DNA of 10,351 bases from an uncultured Bacteroidales bacterium (lineage in GTDB: Bacteria > Bacteroidota > Bacteroidia > Bacteroidales > UBA4417), in assembly GCA_903917425.1 (NCBI GenBank), contig CAIXAQ010000234.1, forward strand, positions 1-10,351. Reading direction: 5' to 3'. Below, in pieces: positions 1 through 5,368 of this stretch. The notes under the pieces are model-generated. The model made no database searches and was not told where the DNA came from. It worked only from the letters and a program-made list of their open reading frames with translations. The position numbers were made by a program, and so were the translations under genes. Position 1 is the stretch's first letter. Each line of letters starts with the position of its first letter.

Positions 1-197
1 AGCACACCATCAACCTGGCTGACACTTCCGCCTGGATCATCACCGGCTTTCTGATTTACAGTGCTGCAGACAATGGCTTTCAAATTACAGGGAATAAAAT
101 ATTCATGGCATTGAAAACATTTGTTCATGATAAATTGCAGGAAAATGCAGGAATTGATATTGATAATACAAATGATCAACCTTCAAAAAAAGTTTGA
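1..197 (+). CDS. 3' end of an unrecognised protein (partial)
   Basis: An open frame enters from the left edge (first complete codon at base 3) and ends at a TGA at 195-197, giving 64 residues. It starts HTINLADTSAWIITGF, continues with a mixed hydrophobic/polar stretch, and ends in a hydrophilic Asp/Asn/Lys-rich tail (DIDNTNDQPSKKV). Such a tail is typical of a true C-terminus. I do not recognise the family and assign no function. The frame runs towards the recombinase gene, and the two are separated by a strong symmetric terminator at 224-265, which supports it being a real gene. If the recombinase marks one end of an integrated element, this gene would be part of that element's cargo. It is too short to judge codon use. 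Confidence 0.55.
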   Translation, partial: HTINLADTSAWIITGFLIYSAADNGFQITGNKIFMALKTFVHDKLQENAGIDIDNTNDQPSKKV

Positions 198-223
198 TTT
201 CTATGAAACGTTATTTAAGGGTC

Positions 224-265
224 AAAACAAAATCGGCCTGCAATTACGCAGACCGATTTTGTTTT
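224..265. terminator. Bidirectional intrinsic terminator
   Basis: A 13-bp perfect inverted repeat (224-236 with 253-265), one mismatch (237/252), a further 4-bp stem CTGC/GCAG (238-241 with 248-251) and the loop AATTAC. The outer arms are A-rich on the left and T-rich on the right, so the hairpin ends in a T tract on both strands. It lies 27 bases after the stop of the plus-strand partial gene and overlaps the stop codon of the minus-strand recombinase (264-266). It probably ends both convergent transcripts. Confidence 0.75.
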
Positions 266-1448
266 AAAACTTACCTGTATCATTCTTAATGCGTTCATTA
301 GCTTGCATCATATCACTTGGGGTGTAAATATTTGTTATTGATAAATCGGAATGCCTTGCCTGATCTCTGGCAATAATAGGATCATTATATTTTCGTATCA
401 TATCTGTTATTCCAGTATCTTTCAGAGAATAAAATTTCAATGTATCAGGAAGTTTAAGGTCCTTCCTTACATGTAAATTCCAATAGTCACGAAATTGTTT
501 TTCTTCTCTCCATTTTGTGCCGGGTTTAAATTTGTCAGAAAACAGGTAGCTGTCAGGATTATTTTTCATTACCCCTAAGTCATTTATGAGAGAAATAAGG
601 TCTACCGGCATTGTAACAACGCCATCTTTATGATTCTTAGCTGTATGTCCGGGAACAAATAGCGTTCCATTTGAAAGATTGATGTGTTTAATCAATATAT
701 AGCTCATTTCTTTAGGCCGTACCATGCAGAAATACAAGATTTTGCAGGCTAGTAAAAAGTGAGGATTTGCTTTCATACAATACTCACTGATTTTATTCAT
801 TGATTCTCTATCTATTACAGTCCTATTTTTTGATCCACGTTTATTTTTACCTAAAACAGCAATTCCTTCAGTTGGACGAATTTTCACGTAATTTCGTTCT
901 ACAAGAAAAGTACAAAGAACCCTTATTCCACCAAGATAGTTATCGCGAGTCTGGCTTTTACGGCCTAGATCATAATAAATATAGTCAAGAAATTTAAGAA
1001 TGAAATCTTTATTGAAATTGTAAACATACATATCCTGACATTTATTTCGTATAATATATTCTTTCAGAATCTTCATGTAAGATTCATATCCAGAAATAGT
1101 CTCATCACGAATATCGCCTTCTGCAAATTTCTTTCTATTTAACCTTAGAAATTCGTCCATTGCTTTCAAAAGCAAAGTATAACTCTTATTGCTTTCGCTC
1201 TCAATAAAAGGATTCCACCCCTTTTCAAGTTCGATATTTAAACGGCGTATAAGTCCCATAGCATACTCGCGCCGGACTGAAACTTTAACTATATGGTTGA
1301 TTTTTATCTTTTTGCGGCTCATTTTTTTGAGCTCATGGTTGTAGACGTAATATTCTACAAACCACTCTTTGCCAGTCCGCAGGGTTGCGGGGCGATATTT
1401 TTTGACTTCTTCTAAAGTTTCAGCTGTAAACATTTTTTTTTTATCCAT
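264..1448 (-). CDS. Tyrosine recombinase (integrase), phage/ICE type
   Basis: A 394-residue site-specific recombinase of the tyrosine integrase family, which cuts and rejoins DNA at attachment sites. An N-terminal region (about 1-85), probably arm-binding, is followed by a SAM-like core-binding domain (about 90-190) and the catalytic domain (about 210-394). Visible catalytic positions are Arg244 (FCMVRPKEM), a Lys near 271, the box II region YSLKDTG (340-346), His366 (ARHSD) and the nucleophile Tyr375 (ITNIYTP). The usual HxxR of box II is replaced by Tyr340-x-x-Lys343, a form I recall from other Bacteroidota integrases, so I do not read it as inactivating. Length and ends look complete. The start is supported by a GGAGG seven bases upstream. 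The gene's 5' end faces the tRNA-Pro 3' end about 106 bases away, which suggests it belongs to an element integrated there. Confidence 0.9.
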   Translation of the reverse strand: MDKKKMFTAETLEEVKKYRPATLRTGKEWFVEYYVYNHELKKMSRKKIKINHIVKVSVRREYAMGLIRRLNIELEKGWNPFIESESNKSYTLLLKAMDEFLRLNRKKFAEGDIRDETISGYESYMKILKEYIIRNKCQDMYVYNFNKDFILKFLDYIYYDLGRKSQTRDNYLGGIRVLCTFLVERNYVKIRPTEGIAVLGKNKRGSKNRTVIDRESMNKISEYCMKANPHFLLACKILYFCMVRPKEMSYILIKHINLSNGTLFVPGHTAKNHKDGVVTMPVDLISLINDLGVMKNNPDSYLFSDKFKPGTKWREEKQFRDYWNLHVRKDLKLPDTLKFYSLKDTGITDMIRKYNDPIIARDQARHSDLSITNIYTPSDMMQANERIKNDTGKF

Positions 1449-1455
1449 CCGAATT

Positions 1456-1460
1456 CCTCC
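1456..1460 (-). promoter_or_regulatory. Strong Shine-Dalgarno of the recombinase gene
   Basis: The minus strand reads GGAGG, then a seven-base spacer, then the ATG at 1448. Good Shine-Dalgarno sequences are uncommon on Bacteroidota chromosomal genes, and the other genes in this window start after A/T-rich leaders without one. This fits foreign or mobile origin and fixes the start codon. Confidence 0.6.
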
Positions 1461-1481
1461 AGTAGATAAAAAAAGAAACCT

Positions 1482-1544
1482 GTCCCGTTTTCGTCCCGGT
1501 TACAGAACGTAACCTTTGTAATTTATTGATATTTAAGCACTTAA
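1482..1544. repeat. Clustered short repeats between recombinase and tRNA
   Basis: Three small repeats lie in the 106-base gap. GTCCCG occurs directly repeated at 1482-1487 and 1493-1498. An inverted repeat GGTTAC/GTAACC (1498-1503 with 1509-1514, spacer AGAAC) partly overlaps it. A second inverted repeat TTAAG/CTTAA lies at 1533-1537 with 1540-1544. Such clusters next to an integrase and its tRNA target are typical of recombinase arm sites or of an operator controlling integrase expression. Which of these applies cannot be told from sequence alone. Confidence 0.4.
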
Positions 1545-1554
1545 GCTAAATACG

Positions 1555-1593
1555 TCGGGGTAGTAGGATTCGAACCTACGACCCCCTGGTCCC
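1555..1593. other. Putative attachment site (att) in the 3' half of tRNA-Pro
   Basis: Integrases next to a tRNA usually target its 3' half (anticodon stem to discriminator base), leaving an intact tRNA at the integrase end. Here the intact tRNA 3' half is about 106 bases from the 5' end of the recombinase gene. The exact att core cannot be defined because the partner copy would be at the far end of the element, left of this window. This is inferred from layout only. Confidence 0.4.
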
Positions 1594-1629
1594 AAACCAG
1601 GTGCGCTAACCGGACTGCGCTATACCCCG
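1555..1629 (-). tRNA. tRNA-Pro (anticodon TGG)
   Basis: The minus strand folds into a full cloverleaf of 75 nt. It has a 7-bp acceptor stem (CGGGGTA/TACCCCG), a D arm closed by GCGC/GCGC, an anticodon stem CCTGG/CCAGG with loop TTTGGGA (anticodon TGG, reading CCA and, through wobble, other Pro codons), and a T arm GTAGG/CCTAC with loop TTCGAAT. The discriminator base is A (1555). The 3' CCA is not encoded, since the next bases on the minus strand are CGT. The gene is intact, as expected if an element has integrated at its 3' end and restored it. Confidence 0.96.
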
Positions 1630-1686
1630 TACTATTAATTTTTGTTTTCCCAAACGAACTTAACTAAAGTTGCTGTTTTGAGAGTG

Positions 1687-1719
1687 CAAAAGTAGTGTTT
1701 TGTTTGATATAAAAAACAA
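1687..1719 (-). promoter_or_regulatory. Predicted Bacteroidota-type promoter of tRNA-Pro
   Basis: The minus strand carries TACTTTTG at 1694-1687, a full match to the Bacteroidota -7 consensus TAnnTTTG. TTG at 1719-1717 could be the -33 element, with a 22-base spacer, slightly longer than usual. Transcription would start near 1680, about 50 nt before the tRNA 5' end. Confidence 0.45.
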
Positions 1720-1778
1720 TTTGTATTTATTTATTTTTCTACTCTTTTTTATCGCTTTTATATCTGCATAAAGGATCT

Positions 1779-1797
1779 AAAAACAAACTGATTTGTT
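1779..1797 (-). terminator. Probable terminator after the GtrA-like gene
   Basis: On the minus strand an AACAAA stem, TCAG loop and TTTGTT stem (1797-1782) run into a short T tract (1781-1779). It lies about 75-90 nt after the GtrA stop and before the tRNA promoter. The stem is AT-rich and therefore weak. Confidence 0.4.
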
Positions 1798-1870
1798 CCC
1801 TTTCAGATGCCGTCAAATTGCAGAAAGATGTTTCGGAGATTGAGTCTGTATGAAACAAGTTAGAGGGGAA

Positions 1871-2266
1871 TCACACAAAAGTAAACATGAGGTTGACGAA
1901 GAAATTCCAAAAGGTAACTATTCCTATAGCAAATAATTTGGAAAGATAGAAATTGCGGTTGCGCTTAGTTACCAGGTACCATATGACCATTGTATTCATT
2001 CCCAGTCCAACAATCGAGAAAAACAAAAACCTCGAATATTCAATGGCTAATTCAGGATTGTTGCTGTGGAAAGTCCACCATCGGTTAAGAAAATAATTGC
2101 TGGTTGCAGCCATCGTAAAGCCTATTGTATTGGCAATATATTTCTGTATTTTGAGTTTTTCCTTGCTGATCCAGGTAAAACCAAAATCAACCAACACGCC
2201 CGTTGCCCCGACGGCACCGAACTTCATAAATTTTATTAACACATCCTGTGTGAGATATTGCATCAT
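1871..2266 (-). CDS. GtrA-like four-helix membrane protein
   Basis: A 131-residue integral membrane protein of the GtrA family, whose characterised members help move or modify polyprenyl-phosphate-linked sugars for surface polysaccharide. Four membrane segments are visible. The first holds the family glycine pattern FMKFGAVGATGVLVDFG, the second ends in the family signature NRWWTF, the third is around FLFFSIVGLGMNTMVIWYLV, and the fourth is the C-terminal KLFAIGIVTFWNFFVNLMF. An upstream in-frame GTG at 2302 would add 12 residues. I reject it because a full-consensus promoter -7 element (2273-2280) lies inside that extension. The ATG at 2266 (or the next ATG at 2263) is then almost the first codon of the mRNA. 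No glycosyltransferase partner is adjacent, so the sugar substrate is unknown. Confidence 0.85.
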   Translation of the reverse strand: MMQYLTQDVLIKFMKFGAVGATGVLVDFGFTWISKEKLKIQKYIANTIGFTMAATSNYFLNRWWTFHSNNPELAIEYSRFLFFSIVGLGMNTMVIWYLVTKRNRNFYLSKLFAIGIVTFWNFFVNLMFTFV

Positions 2267-2272
2267 AGGCGG

Positions 2273-2303
2273 CAAAGGTACTGAAAAACATATCTTCAGC
2301 ACA
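2273..2303 (-). promoter_or_regulatory. Bacteroidota-type promoter of the GtrA-like gene; sets its start codon
   Basis: The minus strand reads TGTG (2303-2300, near the -33 TTTG), 19 bases, then TACCTTTG (2280-2273), an exact TAnnTTTG. The first ATG follows six bases later, so the transcript would be leaderless or nearly so. This is the reason for preferring the start at 2266 over the GTG at 2302. Confidence 0.6.
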
Positions 2304-2389
2304 CGTTTAGTATAGTTGATAAATGTAGTCGAAAAGAATGACTGGGGGAGGAATTAGGTTGCGTATAAAACCAAATTTCCGGAATGGGT

Positions 2390-4174
2390 TTAGAACTGAA
2401 CGATCACCAATTGCTTTTTCTCTTCCCTGATTATTTCGACTGTGGCTACCTGCCCCGGTTTCAATTTACCAAGCCTGGCCATATAATCGTATATATTGGT
2501 AACCGGCTGTCCATCAATTGCTATTATCCGGTCGCCTTTTACTATACCCGAACGTTCGGCAGGACCGCCTTTGCGCACTCCATCCACACGAAGCCCATTA
2601 TTATCGTTTGAAACCATATCGGGAACGATGCCAAGTGTAACTTTCATGTTTCTGCCATAGCGGGCTGATTGCTTCGAGCCAGATTCCCGGAATGTTAATC
2701 TTTCGCCATTTGCTATCGTGCTGGCAAGGTCATACACCATGTCTAAAACTGCTACCTCACCCGTGTAATTGATCTTGTCAGCATCATCGGCGGGTGTGTG
2801 GTATTCGTCGTGAGCTCCTGTTGTGAAATAAAAGACAGGAATGTTGTCGCTGTAAAATGAAGCATGGTCTGAAGGCCCGTAACCATCTGTTGAATGAGAA
2901 GTTTTAAATGGACGCCCGGTTTCGAGTATTTTTAATATCGAATCCGATTCAACCGACGTGCCTGTTCCCCCAATGCTGATGGTATTCGTGCCTGGATTAA
3001 GCCTTCCGATCATGTCCAGGTTTATCATGGCATCCACTTTTTTAAGGTCGACAGGAGGTTTGTTTACAAATTCCTTTGAACCCAGCAGCCCCATTTCCTC
3101 ACCGGTAAAGGCCACAAAAACAATGCTTCGTTTCAAATTTGACCGGTTGGCCGAAAGTTTTTGCGACAATTCCATAACTCCCGCCGTTCCTGATGCATTA
3201 TCATCGGCACCGTTGTGAACTGCCAGGGTATCAGGGGCCCGCGAACCGCTTCCTTCACCGCCCATTCCAAGGTGGTCGAAATGAGCACCGACAATAATAA
3301 ATTCATTTTTAAGAACAGGGTCGGTTCCTTCAAGAATCCCGGCAACATTCTGAGCTATAACCTTTGTCTTTACTACATCGGCAGTCGCAGTGACAGTAGG
3401 TTCAAGGTATAACGACACCGGTTTATGGTTTTCCTTCATCTCAGCTTCGAGAGTGGCAATTGTATAGTTCATCGAAGCAAGCAGTTTATCAGCCAAAGCC
3501 CGGGTGATACTAAAAACCGGAATTCCTGCATCCGAAGGCGATTTGTCGTACTGCATGTGCATCACTACATCTGTTTTTTCGAGGTCGGAAGGAGATACAA
3601 GCAATACGCCCACAGCTCCTTTATCTTTAGCGGTAAGCACTTTTCCCCGTTCCTGCTCATAGGCAATAAATGCACTGTTTTGTTTTTCCGGTTCAGGGTC
3701 GCCTCGTAAAATAATTGCCCACTTGCCTTTTATATCAATACCTTTGTAGTCGTTCCATTTTAGCGAGTCGAGATCGAGATCGAAACCATATCCTGCAAAG
3801 GCAAGCGGCGCCGTGACCGTTGCCGATGATGAAAAGGAAATCGGTGTAAAATCTACATTCTGCTGTGCTGAAATACCATCAAATGATATTGCATTTGTGG
3901 TTCCGGGTTTTACATCAGCAACAATTTCAAATTTCTGAAAGCCATTCTCAAACAAAAGTTTCAGGCCTGCCTTCGTGAAGCAATCGCGGATATAACCGGC
4001 GGCTACAACATCTTCGGGAGTGCCGGGTTTACGCCCTTTTAGAGAATCAGATGCCAGAAAACCTATCTGCTTTTGTAAATCAACAGAGGTAATTTCGGGG
4101 TTGAACTGGGCAAAAGTGAATGCTGAGGAAAAAAGAAAGCTGAAGAGTAGGATTAACCGGGTAATTTGTTTCAT
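2390..4174 (-). CDS. Exported M28 family zinc aminopeptidase with PA-like and PDZ domains
   Basis: A 594-residue peptidase likely acting in the periplasm or at the cell surface. A signal peptide (about 1-22, ending FTFAQ) is followed by the M28 fold interrupted by a PA-like region (about 115-265). The co-catalytic zinc site is complete: His298 (GAHFDH), Asp325 (GADDNASG), Glu360 with catalytic base Glu359 (FTGEE), Asp387 (NLDMIGR) and His459 (EYHTPADD). A C-terminal PDZ-like domain (about 508-594, with GPAERSGIVKGDRIIAIDG) may bind chain ends or tether substrates. The family removes N-terminal amino acids from peptides, but the substrate here is not known. It has its own promoter (4198-4229) and is 180 bases from the HmuY-like lipoprotein gene upstream, so joint expression is possible but not shown. 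Domain content and active site look intact. Confidence 0.93.
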   Translation of the reverse strand: MKQITRLILLFSFLFSSAFTFAQFNPEITSVDLQKQIGFLASDSLKGRKPGTPEDVVAAGYIRDCFTKAGLKLLFENGFQKFEIVADVKPGTTNAISFDGISAQQNVDFTPISFSSSATVTAPLAFAGYGFDLDLDSLKWNDYKGIDIKGKWAIILRGDPEPEKQNSAFIAYEQERGKVLTAKDKGAVGVLLVSPSDLEKTDVVMHMQYDKSPSDAGIPVFSITRALADKLLASMNYTIATLEAEMKENHKPVSLYLEPTVTATADVVKTKVIAQNVAGILEGTDPVLKNEFIIVGAHFDHLGMGGEGSGSRAPDTLAVHNGADDNASGTAGVMELSQKLSANRSNLKRSIVFVAFTGEEMGLLGSKEFVNKPPVDLKKVDAMINLDMIGRLNPGTNTISIGGTGTSVESDSILKILETGRPFKTSHSTDGYGPSDHASFYSDNIPVFYFTTGAHDEYHTPADDADKINYTGEVAVLDMVYDLASTIANGERLTFRESGSKQSARYGRNMKVTLGIVPDMVSNDNNGLRVDGVRKGGPAERSGIVKGDRIIAIDGQPVTNIYDYMARLGKLKPGQVATVEIIREEKKQLVIVQF

Positions 4175-4197
4175 GGTTGTATTTGTGTTAGAGAGGG

Positions 4198-4229
4198 CAA
4201 ACTTAAATGTTTTTATTCAGTTGTAAAAG
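4198..4229 (-). promoter_or_regulatory. Predicted Bacteroidota-type promoter of the M28 peptidase gene
   Basis: The minus strand has TTTT (4229-4226) as a near -33 element, a 20-base spacer, then TAAGTTTG (4205-4198), an exact TAnnTTTG. Transcription would begin near 4192, giving a leader of about 18 nt to the ATG at 4174. Confidence 0.55.
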
Positions 4230-4265
4230 CCTCCTCAAATTGTTTATGGTTTTTGGAGCTAATAT

Positions 4266-4345
4266 AATGTTATACAACATTTTATATTTCATAAAAGACT
4301 TAAATATTTACTCTGAAGAAATTTGTTTTAACCGAAACAGGTTAA
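4266..4345. repeat. Two small inverted repeats after the HmuY-like lipoprotein gene
   Basis: TTAACC/GGTTAA (4328-4333 with 4340-4345, 6-base loop) lies about 10 nt beyond the stop of the lipoprotein gene. AATGTT/AACATT (4266-4271 with 4276-4281, loop ATAC) lies about 75 nt beyond it. Neither is followed by a clear T tract on the minus strand, so they are weak terminator candidates. The second could instead be an operator about 37 bp upstream of the peptidase -33 element. Confidence 0.3.
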
Positions 4346-4354
4346 TAAATAGGT

Positions 4355-5368
4355 TTACAGCCGCTGGTATTCAAACGAAGGGTAGCCCTTTTCAAGCCTT
4401 TTGTTGTTGAATTTGTAAAAATCGAGAAAGCGGAATTTGTAAATATACCCTTTTGTATCGCGGATGATGTAGATTATATCTGAATTCACCGAGTATGTAC
4501 CGGCCTTAAAATCATACCTCTTCCAGTTGTACCCTATGGCGTCAGTGTTTTTACTGAAATTCATAGTTTGAGCCAGGTCAAAATTTACATCTTCAAAAAC
4601 CACGGTTGAATCAACGGCAACTTCAACAAATTTAGGGTTTAATAAAACCCCGGTTAAAAGGTAGGGATATGGTTCACCTTTGTCAGTATAAAGCAGCGTG
4701 GTATATTGGGAAAACAACAAGTCCCACGTTAAATAATCAGGTTCAGAAATTACTGCAGAGGGGTCAGAAATTGAAAAAAGCGTATAATTCACATTCCCTT
4801 TTTTTGAAACTGAGCGGGCTTTCGGATTTGTACCATTTAGATCTGCTATGCGGAAATAGTAAGTCCCGTTAACCAGGCTGTCGATAATCAATTGGATGAA
4901 TCCGCGCGGGTTGCCTTTTTCGTCCACACCCCGATCAATCAGCATCAGTTGGTTTGTGCCTATGGTATCATTTCCGGTAATGGTAAACCATTTACCAATG
5001 GCCAACGAATCGGCACTCCCATCAGAAGGATTAAACAACCAAACTGCACCTGATGTGTCAGCCGGAGATCCAAAAACCTGTCCCTCCAGGTAGGCGGATT
5101 TCATAAAATTACTACTGTTCGGTATAACCCGCCATCCCAGTGAAGAACTTTCGAAACCCAGGTCCCAGGAAGTCCTGAGGTTGGTATTTCTTACACTGCT
5201 ATCATAAAGGCTGTAATATACCTGGTATTTGTATGATTCAGTGAGGGAAACGGTATCAGTTGTATAATTGCCTGGAGGATGAGGCGCAATGAGTTCGTCT
5301 TCTTTAAAACAAGACGAAACCAAAACGGCAAGTATACTAACAAGAATGATTAGGCGGTATTGATGCAT
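4355..5368 (-). CDS. HmuY-like surface lipoprotein (putative heme/porphyrin-binding)
   Basis: A 337-residue lipoprotein of the HmuY family, whose best-known member in Porphyromonas gingivalis binds heme and works with the receptor HmuR. The signal peptide ends in lipobox LVSSC with Cys20. The following FKEDE matches the Lys-Asp/Glu-rich lipoprotein export signal described in Bacteroidota, so surface exposure is likely. Family marks are WDLGF (69-72 region) and WDLLF (215-219), LLTGVLLNPKFVEV (237-250), GYNWKRYDF (279-287), and the C-terminal IIYIIRDTKGYIYKFRFLDFY followed by KGYPSFEY. It starts inside the receptor stop codon (TGATG), which implies coupled translation. Oddly, the mature chain has a single His (His30, in the linker), so a bis-His heme site as in P. 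gingivalis is not possible within the fold. Met89, Met142 and Met269 are available. The ligand is inferred, not shown. Confidence 0.85.
   Translation of the reverse strand: MHQYRLIILVSILAVLVSSCFKEDELIAPHPPGNYTTDTVSLTESYKYQVYYSLYDSSVRNTNLRTSWDLGFESSSLGWRVIPNSSNFMKSAYLEGQVFGSPADTSGAVWLFNPSDGSADSLAIGKWFTITGNDTIGTNQLMLIDRGVDEKGNPRGFIQLIIDSLVNGTYYFRIADLNGTNPKARSVSKKGNVNYTLFSISDPSAVISEPDYLTWDLLFSQYTTLLYTDKGEPYPYLLTGVLLNPKFVEVAVDSTVVFEDVNFDLAQTMNFSKNTDAIGYNWKRYDFKAGTYSVNSDIIYIIRDTKGYIYKFRFLDFYKFNNKRLEKGYPSFEYQRL

Noticed and set aside
340..440. Recombinase as an inactive pseudogene because box II lacks His and Arg
   Set aside because: The frame is intact over 394 codons, the nucleophile Tyr and other key residues are present, and the YxxK form is one I recall from other Bacteroidota enzymes.
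2267..2302. N-terminal extension of the GtrA-like protein from a GTG
   Set aside because: It overlaps a consensus promoter, is not membrane-like (LKICFSVPLPP), and is not needed for the family's usual length.
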